Shown one piece after another: positions 11,816-24,140 of a stretch of 64,000 bases of DNA (position 1 is the stretch's first letter; each line of letters starts with the position of its first letter). Both the position numbers and the translations under genes were made by a program. Below the pieces are notes generated by a model that was given only the letters and a program-made list of their open reading frames with translations, had not been told where the DNA came from and did no database searches. The stretch spans positions 79,067,127-79,131,126 of the forward strand of contig NC_086378.1 in assembly GCF_036588685.1 (NCBI RefSeq), read 5' to 3'. This DNA comes from Mytilus trossulus (taxonomy: Eukaryota > Mollusca > Bivalvia > Mytilida > Mytilidae).

Positions 11816-12701
11816 CCACATTTCAAAGCGATCATTATGCACAGTTACATAAGCAAGTTTACATCATTAACTCATTATTCTTTATCCCACTTCTTATCAT
11901 TATACTAAAGTACTTTAACTTAACTACACTAGTGATTAATAATTAATAATTGGTTTTAAAACATCAAATAGAGAATACTTCATGCACATTAAAACGGAAC
12001 CACGTAAAACAATGACATTTGGAGAATCTTAGATATCTATGACTAAAAAACCAGGGAATTGAAAAACAGTACGCTTGATATCGACGTATGCAACCCTATA
12101 ACTAAAGCATATAACCAAAAACCTGCAGCACACAGTTCGAAACAATAATCAAAAATATCCGTCTAAATACACTGGAAAAAAGCATCAGATACATACTTCA
12201 TGAAAGTAATGTTTTAAGTCAAACACTGACGAGAGAAGATGACAACCATATACATACAAATTGTCTCTGCCGAAAAAATAATCACGAGACACCAATGTGA
12301 CAATAGAACAAATGTTACTCTTCCACATCATACATATTTTAAAACAGATAAAACATTTGATTCATGTGCGATACGTAACGATATTAAAGTGTTGATATTA
12401 GAATAAATAAACAAAGAAAATAAATAAAATTCATGTTTTATGGATATACTTTTTAAAAATCTGAATATTCAATTGTCTGTTTTGAATGTGAATGACAAAA
12501 TATTTCTCATTTTATGCGGAAGTTTTTTTGTTGTTTTATTTCCATGCCACTTAATGATTGAGGTAAATATGAGAATAAATTAATGTACAAATCGGCCATA
12601 AATTTAATGAAATGATTCAGAATGCACTTGTTTCGTATTCATCATACCATGCTTTATACCAATTAAAACATTGTTAAATTGAAACAAAGAAAGGTATATT
12701 T
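11816..12701. other. Non-coding, nothing recognised
   Basis: AT-rich sequence between a family P repeat and the LTR element. Confidence 0.45.
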
Positions 12702-13250
12702 TGTGACAATATGATAGGCGAAAAATATATATATAAATATATATAAAATATATTTATATTTATATTGATGATTATATATTCTTAAAATGTTTATTAAATT
12801 GAATAATATAAATACGGGGGAATATCTATTAAGAAAATCATGACCTTGTAAAAGGTTGTTCAATTGACCGCTACTGCATATGAAATATTTACATTCAGAT
12901 CATGAGGTGACATGTAACAATTAGTTAAACACTGGACATACGTGTATTGCTTACCATGTGGAGACATGTAGCAATAACAATTAGTTAAAACACTGGACAT
13001 GCGTGTATTCTTTGACCATTAATTTCCAGGTTGGCCAAAACATGTCAATTAGAGTCAACTTAATAGATATTCATCCCTGTATCTTTTAATTTAAGACTAT
13101 AATGGTCAAGTTAATAGAAACCTTGACACTGTTTATATTCTGTATATATACTTGTGTATTTTACTGTATAGAGGAGACCGTCCGTTATGGACACTGGTCC
13201 AGACGGGCTTGAATAAACTACTATTCCAAATAACCATGTGTTGTGTTACA
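12702..13250 (+). repeat. 5' LTR
   Basis: 549 bp. A TATATATA box lies at 13143-13150 and an AATAAA signal at 13212-13217, giving a plausible U3-R-U5 order with initiation shortly after the TATA box. The 12720-12780 part is almost pure A/T. The 66-codon minus-strand frame inside is an LTR shadow. Confidence 0.92.
13143..13150 (+). promoter_or_regulatory. Putative LTR TATA box
   Basis: TATATATA about 70 bp before the AATAAA signal of the same LTR; the placement suits an LTR promoter. Not tested. Confidence 0.4.
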
Positions 13251-13334
13251 TGTGGTTATTTTTGGTTAACCGTGACCAAAGGATAATAAGGTAAAGTGAC
13301 TTTTTATTTGATACTCTTTACTTAATTTCTCAAA

Positions 13335-13550
13335 ATGGCTAGACAAGAATTTAATGCAGGGTCTGTTTTTCAAAATTTAGAAACACAAGTTCAAAGTTTC
13401 ACTCAAAAGGTATTTAAAAAAGGCATTAATTCGATTGAAAGCTTTGATGGTTCAAAATCAGACAAATTAGGAATAGGTGTATCAGATGTGAGCACAATTG
13501 TTCATGATCAAGATGCTGATTTACTCATTAAAAAAATGTTTATTAGATAA
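13335..13550 (+). CDS. Short gag-like ORF of the LTR element
   Basis: A 71-codon frame starting MARQEFNAGSVFQNLETQ, 84 bp inside the 5' LTR, where a gag frame normally begins. It is the first ATG frame after the LTR and is flanked by in-frame stops. The protein is hydrophilic, rich in S, D and K, with no zinc knuckle, protease motif or other domain I can name. Full gag proteins are several hundred residues, so this is either a remnant N-terminus or a short accessory peptide. It has an AAAATGG start context. The function is unknown. Confidence 0.4.
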   Translation: MARQEFNAGSVFQNLETQVQSFTQKVFKKGINSIESFDGSKSDKLGIGVSDVSTIVHDQDADLLIKKMFIR

Positions 13551-15267
13551 TGGTTTTTTTTTTTAAGCGAACTATGATGTAGATATTTTTTATTTTTCTT
13601 ATAAATCCATGGTGAAGGTTTTATTTTTTTTATTGATATTTTTTTATGTAATCATTATGATAAGGGTGAAGGTACTTATGATAGGTATTTGATTGTTTTA
13701 GTCAATATAAAAGACTGGCAACTTTGTAGGTATTTGAAAGTATAAGTCAATATATAAGTTTTGCGTACATATTGTAATGATATAATGAGAAGTTTTTATA
13801 TGCTGTTTTTTAAAAGACAGAATAGATATTTAAATAAGAAAAAACAACATTTGAATATTAATATTTAAGAATTAAATAACAATAGGTAAAACTATTTTAA
13901 AGATGTTGGTTATATTTTAAAGTATTTAAATGCACGAATAATGATAATATCAAAACATTTAATATATCTTGATTTTGAATATAATAATTTAATTTTTTAT
14001 TCATATTTTGATCTGTTTTCTGAAGAGACAATCAGTAATTCTAAAATATACGCGCCTATATATATTGGTATAAGAAAGTTTCATAAGAACACTTTTGGCG
14101 ACGGATTTAAGGGTATTTCTGCGATGTTATAATCATATGGTTGTTCAAATATGGTTGACGCAGTTTGGTAAGTGCGTAAGCACATTTGTTTAGAGAAACA
14201 AAATATTCTATGGTATTTAGAATCCAAACCTTTATTTTCGCACAGTTATTGTGGTATTTTTAAAGAATGACGGACCTATCTTCAGAAAATGGCGCCTAAA
14301 TGATTAAAATTGATATAAGTGGTAAGTCCACTCTTAGGGAAATGTAGGTTTCTATAAGTTTTAAAAGTATTGACAGTTTTTAGCGATAGATGAAATATAG
14401 GATTATTTATAGAGAACATAAATCTATAGTAAGGGTTAAAAATGAAAATGTTTTCATAAGAAAACAATTAAGGATTTAAAATATGGAAATAAGTATCATA
14501 TGATTAATCGTTATAAACAAATATGACGCGATATATCTTCCGCAAATATTTTAATGTGATGCTGATTAAATTAAAAGAAAATTAGCAAACCAAGAAAAAT
14601 GAGAAAACATAGAGGAATATGAGGTCATCTATAACTTCCCCGTTTAATGAGATGACAAATGATTTTATTTCTGAGAGATAAAGTGTAGAAAGTAGTCAAA
14701 ATATATTTGTTGATGAAATTATAACACCAAAAAATAAATCATAAGTTTGAAAGAAAAATCAATTAATGTTTAACTTTTTCTCAAACATATCTTGTTATCT
14801 TGATAAAATGAACGACTAACATGTCGTAGTTGTAGGCTTCGTGATGATTGTTTTTAAATAAATATATGTGTATATAAAATAATTTTGTTTTGATTAATCA
14901 TTCTAATTCTCGCTTCAGATTGCTCGCTGAAAAATTGTTGATTGTTAAGAAATCCTATAAATATCAGTAATCTCTGAATCACAGCTTTGTTTATGAAAAA
15001 GGAAGGAAAGTGTTGGTTAAATGTTAAACCTCATTGTAAATAATTTTTCATTCTTAATACTAGATAAAAGTTTATTTTATTAGTTTTATTGTTTTTGTAT
15101 TTGAGTTTAAATTGTTTTTGGTTCTTATTTCAAATAGATAAAAAGCAGTTAGAACTTGAGAACGACTTTGAACTATCAAATTTAGTAAATGCATTAATTT
15201 ATTTGTGTTGCTATATTTATAGGTATTTGTTATTAAAATATTTTTAAGTGTAATAATAGGTGTTTAG
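13551..15267 (+). other. Non-coding interior of the LTR element
   Basis: About 1.7 kb of very AT-rich sequence without retroviral motifs. The 63- and 61-codon frames at 13941 and 14282 look like chance. Confidence 0.55.
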
Positions 15268-15414
15268 CCAAGAGAATTTAGTAATAGAGAGATTCAAGTA
15301 GTCACACGATACCTTGGTGGCAATCAAATGGTGTCAACTGATGTTGAGGGCGATGGTACTGCCTACAGAGATGTTAAAATAGCTTCTGCACCATTACTGA
15401 GAACCAGCCAATAA
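15268..15414 (+). pseudogene. Second short open segment in the LTR element
   Basis: A 48-codon open segment with no ATG at its start, including REIQVVTRYLGGNQMVSTD and ending ...LLRTSQ. Its composition is less AT-biased than its surroundings, which hints at former coding sequence. It follows a stop in frame and could be a gag or pol remnant or a spliced exon. No homology is recognised. Confidence 0.3.
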
Positions 15415-15646
15415 GAACCATTATCCAGTATTGGATATCGGCTTTGATCATTGGACACAACGCAGACGTTAAGATGTACATAAAACTATACGATCACATA
15501 ACTTTTTATTGGTAGAGGGAATCGTTCTACAGCATCACAGGTAGATTTTCCTGTAATGTTTCAGCCGGTGATAACTGAGCAACCTAGTCAGGGACTCTGA
15601 ATTAACAGAGTAGGTAAGCTAGGTCAGTTAGGAGTAAATCAACAAC

Positions 15647-15968
15647 GGATGGTGGATCACATGAAGGACGGATGGTGGATCACATGAAGTACGGATGGTG
15701 GATCACATGAAGGACGGATGGTGGATCTCATGAAGTACGAATGATGGATCACATGAAGGACGGATGGTGGATCACATGAAGTACGGATGGTGGATCACAA
15801 GAAGTACGGATGGTGGATCACATGAAGGACGGATGGTGGATCACATGAAGTACGGATGGTGGATCACATGGAGAACGGATGGTGGATCACATGAAGTACG
15901 GATGGTGGATCACATGAAGGTCGGATGGTGGATCACATGAAGTACGGATGGTGGATCACATGAAGTTG
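15647..15968 (+). repeat. 14-copy 23-bp minisatellite inside the LTR element
   Basis: Units start at GGATGGTGG every 23 bp (15647, 15670, 15693, 15716 and so on to 15946). The core is GGATGGTGGATCACATG and the last three bases alternate between TAC and GAC with rare variants. Because 23 is not a multiple of three, the array cannot encode a simple repeated peptide. It is G-rich on the plus strand, unlike the rest of the interior. Confidence 0.95.
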
Positions 15969-16314
15969 GAATGATTGCAGAACTTCTAAATGACGGGAAT
16001 TGGTGTCGCAGATAAACAAATGGATTGTTGGAGTTGACAACGACGATCAGAGGAGCAGTTCACTGGAGTCGGGGTTATGAAGACGGTCCGCAGTTGATGG
16101 TTGCGCTTTTTTTCTAGGAATAAGAAGTTCCAATAGTTGATGTTACGAACTTAGTTATTCACACAAGAATTGTATGAACTATACATTGCTGAACATTTAG
16201 ATGTTGTTGAACTTTTGAAATGATTTTATTTATGAATATTTTTGTTGTTTTTAGGGAAATTTGCAAGCATTCATATTGTCACCGATTTTAACTAAAATAT
16301 AAATTATATTTCTT
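15969..16314 (+). other. 3' interior of the LTR element
   Basis: About 350 bp between the minisatellite and the polypurine tract; no open frame of note. Confidence 0.5.
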
Positions 16315-16328
16315 AAGAAAGGGAGGAA
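16315..16328 (+). promoter_or_regulatory. Polypurine tract
   Basis: AAGAAAGGGAGGAA, fourteen purines directly adjoining the 3' LTR. This is the expected position and composition for the plus-strand primer of reverse transcription. Confidence 0.85.
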
Positions 16329-16877
16329 TGTGACAATATGATAGGCGAAAAATATATATATAAATATATATAAAATATATTTATATTTATATTGATGATT
16401 ATATATTCTTAAAATGTTTATTAAATTGAATAATATAAATACGGGGGAATATCTATTAAGAAAATCATGACCTTGTAAAAGGTTGTTCAATTGACCGCTA
16501 CTGCATATGAAATATTTACATGCAGATCATGAGGTGACATGTAACAATTAGTTAAACACTGGACATACGTGTATTGCTTACCATGTGGAGACATGTAGCA
16601 ATAACAATTAGTTAAAACACTGGACATGCGTGTATTCTTTGACCATTAATTTCCAGGTTGGCCAAAACATGTCAATTAGAGTCAACTTAATAGATATTCA
16701 TCCCTGTATCTTTTAATTTAAGACTATAATGGTCAAGTTAATAGAAACCTTGACACTGTTTATATTCTGTATATATACTTGTGTATTTTACTGTATAGAG
16801 GAGACCGTCCGTTATGGACACTGGTCCAGACGGGCTTGAATAAACTACTATTCCAAATAACCATGTGTTGTGTTACA
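16329..16877 (+). repeat. 3' LTR
   Basis: 549 bp, matching the 5' LTR at all but one base by eye. AATAAA falls at 16839-16844. The sequence leaves the LTR at TTACA followed by ATTT. Confidence 0.92.
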
Positions 16878-16938
16878 ATTTGTCATTGTATGAACCATGA
16901 CATATAAGCTTGAACATTAGGAAACAAAGACAAAATAT

Positions 16939-17101
16939 ACTCATCATAGATACCAGGACTAAATTTAGTATATCCGCCAAAAAGTGCTGACTACTGGGCT
17001 TGTGATACCCTCGGGTAAATATTTCTCCACCAGCAGTCGCATCGACCCAGTGGTAGTAAATAAACTCATCATAGATACCAGGACAAAATTTAGTATATAC
17101 T
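16939..17101 (+). repeat. Family P fragment, partly duplicated
   Basis: TCATCATAGATACCAGGAC occurs twice, 126 bp apart, around GTGCTGACTACTGGGCT and CAGCAGTCGCATCGACCCAG. It begins 62 bp beyond the LTR element. Confidence 0.8.
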
Positions 17102-17594
17102 AATAATATACTAATAAATATACAACTCACAAAATATTACAGGAATCCCACTGTGAACCAGATTGTACTTAAGTAATTCAAAATAGATAACAGAAAGCAA
17201 CTAGTTCAACTTTTGAAATGTAAAAGAAAAATGAACAATGGATTAATAAAAAGTAAAAAGACGAAAAAACAAACAAGTCTTCACTTAACAGAAAACAGAC
17301 GATTTATCAAAATGAACTCTTCTGATAGACAAACTATATATATGTACAGTATTGTGACATGCAGAAACAACTCAGCAAAAATACCAGACATAATATAGTA
17401 CTCCTAATGCGAGGTTCGTCTGTATAATTAAACTCATCAATAGCAATTAAAGTAAAACAGTTGGAAGTCATAAAACAAACGAAGTTGATTATAACAAATT
17501 CCAAAAGAAAAATTGTGCCGCATGCAGCTAGAATTTTATAGGGATACTAGGCTTACAATGTGGTGCACGTGCGTTTTAAGTTTATTTACATGAC
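17102..17594. other. Non-coding, nothing recognised
   Basis: A-rich; the 61-codon frame at 17213 is lysine-rich low-complexity sequence. Confidence 0.4.
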
Positions 17595-17850
17595 TTTGAA
17601 GAGCATTGACAATTCCTAAAATCTTTCAAGTGGGGATAAATACCGTCACAACAAGGAAATCAATGACTGTGTCTAATGAAAACCAGGGATTTCGTATATA
17701 TATATGATATTTATTATTTCAAAAAGGAACGTATCAATCATTGAGGGTTCATGTCAACACGTAAGTGCTCATTTCTGGATTGGTGATACGTTCGGGGACT
17801 AAACATCCGTCAGCAGCGGCACCGAGCCAGTGGTTGAATAAACTTTGCAA
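17595..17850 (+). repeat. Diverged family P copy
   Basis: Has AAGAGCATTGACAATTCC, a TCATGTCAACACGTAAGTGCTC block, GGTGATACGTTCGGGGA and CAGCAGCGGCACCGAGCCAG in family order, but with internal loss. Confidence 0.65.
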
Positions 17851-18872
17851 TAATTCCGTGTTCACAATTGTTTATCTAGATTAACACCTTAGTTACATGA
17901 TTTGTCAGAGCATGTATTGGTAGAGAAAATTCGTTTGAGGTATTGAAAAAATGTCCCCATCGGCATTATTATAATACATGTTCAAGTCTTTCGTAACAAA
18001 AAAGTACTAAAAACCCTGAATGGTCGATATTAATTGTCAACAATACATCCATGTCGATCATTTAGCACATTCAATGAATAACTATTGATGAAAGATAAAA
18101 AAATCAACAAAGCTAAACTCTCTCAACAAACTGGATCTTAAAACCCTTTTCATGATAACAAATGCGTGATACCATTTAAAAGTTATTCAAAACTTCAAAT
18201 AGTTTTCATATATTTTAAAGATACCATTTCCATTAACATATACAGAGTTTACATAAATTGCCTCTAAAATCAAAAGCAATTGAAAGGAGATGATAAAACA
18301 TTTTTTTGTAAGAAACATATCCATAGAGGCGTTCTTCGTTGACAGGGTCTTATATAAACATACTGTTCTGCTCAATTAAATAAACATTCACAATTTCTTT
18401 CTTGACTGCTGTAGAATCTGTCTTTAAAATCATATTCCAAGGCACGTGAAATAGGTCATGCAAAAAATAATATATCTAGGTCTGATCCCTATCTCAGTAT
18501 TGATTCATTATTGGTTTATTTCTGTATGTACCTGTCTTTTAGTTGACTATTACTTCGACACCATGACATGCATGAAGTTATCTCATTTGTCAACTATGGA
18601 AATATATTTCTTTTGAGTTGTATTCATGTCTATTCATATACCCCTAATTTGAGGTTTGATTATGTTCGCTTTTGGTCTTAATTTGTATAGATTTTACATT
18701 GTCACTAAAAATGAAGACTGATGTCAAATGTTAATGTTTAAGTCTTTATTGGCAAATACCTTAACAAGATTTCGGTAGAACACAAATGAAAAACGGTTAC
18801 TTTCGCTTTCATAGTTTGAATGACTTTGAAAACTGGTTCCACTACAACTTCTACATTTGTATATCAATTAAA
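17851..18872. other. Non-coding, nothing recognised
   Basis: AT-rich sequence without a supported gene. Confidence 0.4.
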
Positions 18873-19077
18873 GAGTAAAATTGCGAAAATACTGAACTCT
18901 GAGAAAAAGTTAAAGCGGAAATTTAATAGTCAAATGGCAAAATCAAAAGCAGATACACATCAAACAAATTAATAACAACTGGTATATTTCTTACTTGTAC
19001 AGGCCTTTTCTTATATAGAAAAGTTGGATAACACCTAGCTTTAAAGCTAGCTAAACTGCTCACCTGTATGCCTGTGG
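18873..19077 (-). repeat. Dispersed repeat family V, inverted
   Basis: The reverse complement runs from a GTGAGCAGTTTAGCTAGCT head to GAGTTCAGTATTTTCGC, the same order as the copy at 41332-41525. Confidence 0.65.
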
Positions 19078-20350
19078 TTTACTAAAATGTATATTGTAGA
19101 TTCGTTTATTTTGATGCAATATTAGTGAATAAAGAAAACATGGTATTTTTGATGATACTATATTTCGGGAGTTTGTGAACTACATACAAGCCTAAGAAAT
19201 CTACATACATAAAATCCCATAATTTTTTTCAAATCGCATATTAGAATTTCATAAAACATTGTTCTAATACATTGTTATATTTTTTCTTTAATCAGTACTA
19301 TTTAAACTAAACTAAACGGCTTTTAATCAAGATATCAATTATGTTGCTCATTAACTATCATTATAATGAGATTGATAATGTTTCGAAAAAGAATTTTCAT
19401 CGTCCACTTTTGGAAAATAGCTATTGCATGATCTTTCAACATGCACCTGTTGCCGGAAAGGTCCAAGTCCTGTTTTTGTGCTGACCACACTTTTTGTCAC
19501 ATACTGAGTAAATAGTATAGGATCATATGTCAATATATTAGATGTTCAAACATAAAAATGAATCAATAATTGCCTTCTGAACTGGACACTTTTCAGCTTT
19601 AATGCATGATACTATGCACGTCACTTACAGCGAAAAATCAATATCATGTTATTCATACAACTTGAAACAATGTATCATTGAAATTGTGTTGAATGAAAAA
19701 CAATTGAATATCTTCATTCGATAGTTTAATGGTTAATTATTAATTCTACTGAAATAATGCACACAAGATTTTGAAAGCATGGTATGTGCATGTTTAGTTA
19801 TATATTTAATCTTTAGGTGTAATATTTAATTTGTTAAATGACAGTTGAATTCATTTCAAAATTCTTTTGCAATATCGACGATGTAAGCTTGTTCAAACAT
19901 TCTGTTTAATGTTGTACTAAACAAACAATGCTTTAAATGGATCACAATTGAATAAACACTATGTCACATCAAACTTAATAGAAATTCACAATGGAAGATA
20001 GAATGTATGAACATAAAAAACAGAATAAAAGACACGATTAAAGTTTATATTTATTTCATATCGCCAATAAAAAGAGAAGTGAGCGATACAAATGGGATAT
20101 TCAAAAACTCTGGCCGAAAATGAACTGACAATGCCATGGGTAACATTGTTCTGTGATATTTAGATAATCATAATAAGTTAATGTGAAAAAACTTCGATTA
20201 AGCACCCAAACATATGTAAACATGCATCACAGACATAGATTTTTTTCTTACAATGTCCTGTACGAAATTTGTCATTTGTTATCTAATAATTCGTTTCTTT
20301 TCCAAAGATGTATGTTTAATTATCGTTTGTTTTGGTTGCATTCCAGTATT
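19078..20350. other. Non-coding, nothing recognised
   Basis: A 60-codon minus-strand frame at 19351-19533 has fairly balanced composition but no motif or splice context to support it. Confidence 0.4.
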
Positions 20351-20477
20351 CCTGTTGTTCCTTTGCTTTCCTCCTTCAGTTGATGTGTTCCTCGGTTTTA
20401 GTTTGTAACCTGGATTTGTCTTCTTTCAATTGAATCATGACTTTTGAACAGCGGTATACTACTGTTGTATTGCTTTA
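20351..20477 (+). repeat. Dispersed repeat 3' end (GAACAGCGGTATACTACTG type)
   Basis: Shares CTCGGTTTTAGTTTGTAACC and GAACAGCGGTATACTACTGT with the copy at 27000-27218. Confidence 0.7.
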
Positions 20478-22811
20478 TACAACACGGATGAATAACAAAA
20501 TTCAAACAAAAAGACAAATAAAGTTGTTGTAGTTCCCCGTAAAGATGAGCGGATCATGCTCAACAAATGGCAGATAAATGGACTATTACATTACATAGAA
20601 AGGCTTATAACAAACGGACGCTCATATCTGAGTTTTGCACTTATGATTACTACGAGATATCCTAGTTATATCAGTTTTATTAAAAGTAATTGCTCGAATT
20701 GATATGAATCCCTGAATTGGAAACTACTTAAAACAAAACTAACAAGAAATGCTGACAACATGCATTCTAAAAATTTCTAACTGCTGAACGTTTCTTCAAA
20801 TGTTTTTTTTACATATAAAGATCTTTTAAGTAGAACCTTTACAGTTTTAATCTCTTCATTATTTTCAGTACATTACCATATTTTGTAGAGTTATTTTGTA
20901 AACGTACAGGCAATACTAAGATTTCAACGTTCAAACATCATCTGTTTACATTATACCTGTTCAAATATTAAAACATAATGAACAAGCTCACGATTATATT
21001 ACATTGACGTTATTTCAGTTTCATATCCTTATTACCAATATTACTTTATGTAGTCATAAGTACATGTCCGGGATTTTTGTCTGACTAGAGGTCAACATAC
21101 CTTTAAAGTAATCGACAATTATAGGTACTATGCAATTGTTGGTATTACATGGTTTCGTTAGTCGATAGTAATTATTGAGTCTATTTCGGATTGACATGAT
21201 CAAATATAGAGTGAAGTTTTTGTTGTTAAACATCTACACACAACATGAATATCAGTGGAAAACTTTTTCTATAATTTTTCTACATAGGTTTCTTTTTGGA
21301 ATGTTCTTGTTCGACAGAAATAAAGACACTTTGAATTGTTTACACCAAGAAGGCATTCTTAAATCATTAATTAATTAAATTAAAATAGGTTGGTCAAACC
21401 GGAAGAGAGAATTAAGATTTATACACGATTTTACCTTATATCTAAACTCATCATAGATACCAGGACTAAATTCAATCTGGTACAATTCGTTAAAATAAAA
21501 TAAAATCCTAATAGTCCTTCGATTAAGAAAATGTGATAATCTTGATTAAAGAACTGATCAATATTTTTTGAATTTTCCTTTAATTCTTGTTGAATGATAT
21601 TTGTGACAACGTACGTACTCAATTGCCTCTAATACTGGTAATAAAGTGACGCCATGTTTTTTTGATGTCTCAATAATTCGCAAATCGGGCGTGTGTGCAT
21701 ATAATGGGAAGACGTTTTATCCAGTCTTTAATTAAATTTGCTCTATTTTGAGTTCATTTTCCATTTTGTTTCGATGTAATATTTAAAATTTAAACTATCA
21801 TTGCCTCTTATCCGTCTCGACCTGTTCTAATGATTTTTTATAAAGCATTAAAAGAGAAATAAGTCAGAAAGAATAGGATAATAGACACGAAAAAAATACA
21901 TTTATTCAATGCGCGATTCAAATATCGATATTCTTATCTGTCTCGACCTGAATTAGTGATTTTTACAAACATCACAGACGTAAAAAGAGAGATAAGTCAG
22001 AAATTATAGGATATATTATAAAACGTTTATTTGAAAGCTTGTTTTAAGATTTGATACTAAGTTGCCAATCAAAAACCTCGCATAGTGACTCATATTTGGC
22101 TTCTTTTACGTTACTTTTTCTCGTATGGAAATTGTCTTATTTGCAATCATACCACATCTAATTATATTCATATACTCTACTGCAAATGTACGACCAAAAG
22201 CAACACGACCAGAAGAGATAAAATGACCCTTGGAAAAACATCAAATACAGTAGTTTTTTTTATATTTCTCTGGTATTGTTTTTATATACTACCTTTTTTA
22301 AACAATTAACGAAATGAAAGTTTTTGATGAATAAAACGGCTGTACAAATCTGAGAGTAGTACAGAAATCTTAACAAGTTCGGTTTTTTTTATAGTTTACT
22401 ATGATGTTTGATTTTGCCCGTTGTTAAATATAGAACACACGGTGATTGTTATTTGGTATCGTCAATGGTATTCGTTTTTTTTTGTTGCTAATTGTCTAAT
22501 TGACAGTAATACCACATTTTCGTTTTTCGATATGTAAAGAAAATGGTCTGTGTTGGTAAATAATGCAAAATAGTGATGATATGATATGAGTATACATGTT
22601 TACATTATGTTTTGATATTTGCAGCTATCATGAACTAGTGTCTTATAAAGTGATTTGCAAGATATAATTAAATGCTCTTTAGTTCACTCATCCACTTTTA
22701 GTTTGCAAAGAAATAGATGAATACAATTGCTTATTACTTTACGTGAATTATTTATTTTTTCATAAGTACATCAGATCATAAGCATTTGTCAAAGGATTGT
22801 GTAAAACGTTA
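20478..22811. other. Non-coding, small repeat fragments only
   Basis: A short family P fragment (TCATAGATACCAGGACTAAA) lies at about 21448-21470, and a repeat end around AATCATACCACATC near 22145. Two similar blocks near 21810 and 21945 both include TATC(T/C)GTCTCGACCTG. No gene seen. Confidence 0.45.
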
Positions 22812-22920
22812 AATAGCAAAAATACCGAACTCTAATGGAAATTCAAATAAGAAAGTTCCTTATCAAACTGCCAAATAAAGCTCAAATACACCAAACGAAT
22901 GAAAATCAACTGTCTTGACT
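22812..22920 (-). repeat. Family V fragment, inverted
   Basis: The reverse complement contains a GAGTTCGGTATTTTTGC end and a CATTCGTTTGGTGTATTTGAG block. Confidence 0.55.
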
Positions 22921-23918
22921 ATTAAAACGTCACATTTATCTTGTCCTATTTCGACTAAGCCTAAAATAAAGCAATAATTATTCAATCCTATTACATAGAA
23001 TTGTAAGAAGATTCGTGTAACTGTTTCTCTGCAATTTTATTACTCTGACAACGTTTTTGGTTTCTAATGACAAAAGTTTCAAAAAGTAAAATCACTCGCA
23101 AAACTCATTTGGTTTACAGTATTGAAACCTTAAATCCATCTTCCAATGTTTTAGATATATATTTGACTAATGTATTGAATAATTCATGGAATGAAACCAT
23201 AAAATTCCTTCAACCATTACAAACATTATTTATTCTAACAATTATTTCATTAGTCAGATAAAGCCTGTGATAAATTGTGAAAAAGTAAAATCTACTTAAG
23301 TTGCCGTCTGATATAGTAGCATTAACAATTAAAAGATTCACCTAAATCCACTCACTAACAGTCATTTAACCTTTTCCACAATATCAAGAAACTGAATTTT
23401 CTATATATAACTAATGCACAATCTAAAAGTGGAACAAAACGACTCAAACAAATATGTTTATTTCTTTTAGCGAAACTAGAACACCTCGTCGAAAGTCACT
23501 AATTTCAATTTCTAGTGTCCTGGGGGATATATTGTCGATATAATGTACCAATAAAAGATAAGTAAGTAGTATTCATGTATTTAATACATCAGCACTTTTC
23601 GTTGTCATTGCGCATGAACAGTCAATTCATGTAGCTATATGAAATACAGGTTAAACATCAAATATTATAATATGGCAGTATAAAATGTGCATATGCAAAC
23701 AAGATTGTCAATGCAATCTTATCTTAAAGATGAATCAGTCTTCATTCAATGATAATTTACGAACATTCTTATACAACTATCAAACATATATATATATAAA
23801 TTAATATATGTCAAGTAAAAAGTAGACCATACATGTTGTTCAGTATATGCTACAAAACTACAATTAATTTGCATACTTTAAACAGTAGACATATGTTCTA
23901 AACGGAAAGTTAGTTTGA
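22921..23918. other. Non-coding, nothing recognised
   Basis: AT-rich sequence. The 64-codon frame at 23067 lacks any domain. Confidence 0.4.
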
Positions 23919-24125
23919 TGCGACTGTCGCACAAGTGAGAGGTTAAGTGCGATAAAACAAGTTTCAATCCACCATTTTCTACATTTGAAAATGCCTGTAG
24001 CAAATCAGGAATATGACAGTTATTCCTTCGTTTGAAGTGTTTTGTCATTTGAATTTGTCATTTGATTAGGTAATTTCCGTTTTGAATTTTCCATGGAGTT
24101 CAGTATTTTAGTGATTTTACTTTCT
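23919..24125 (+). repeat. Dispersed repeat family V
   Basis: Runs from TGCGACTGTCGCACAAGTGA through CAATCCACCATTTTCTACAT, AATCAGGAATATGACAGTT and TTGAATTTTCCATGGAGTTC to a T-rich end. Same-strand relatives lie at 39165-39330 and 41332-41525. Confidence 0.75.
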
Positions 24126-24140
24126 TCTTTAACAATTGAC

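Larger units (their letters stand above)
12702..16877 (+). mobile_element. Young non-autonomous LTR retrotransposon
   Basis: A 4176-bp element bounded by two 549-bp direct repeats (12702-13250 and 16329-16877) that begin TGTGAC and end TTACA, with the TG...CA termini usual for LTRs. I compared the repeats by eye and found one difference, T at 12895 versus G at 16522. A 14-base all-purine tract abuts the 3' LTR. ATTT flanks both ends (12698-12701 and 16878-16881), a plausible 4-bp target duplication, though low in complexity. The 3078-bp interior has only a 71-codon gag-like frame and short fragments. No protease, reverse transcriptase, RNase H or integrase was seen. Near-identical LTRs imply recent insertion using enzymes supplied by another element. 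A 4-bp duplication fits Ty3/gypsy, but assignment is open. Confidence 0.92.

Noticed and set aside
12663..12863. 66-codon minus-strand frame, repeated with a different end at 16251-16490
   Set aside because: Both are the same stretch of LTR read antisense; the N-terminal parts are identical because the LTRs are.
15647..15968. CRISPR array
   Set aside because: The 23-bp units are contiguous with no unique spacers, and the genome is eukaryotic. It is a minisatellite.
19351..19533. 60-codon minus-strand frame with balanced composition
   Set aside because: No motif, no splice partners and no neighbouring exons; kept only as an unsupported possibility.
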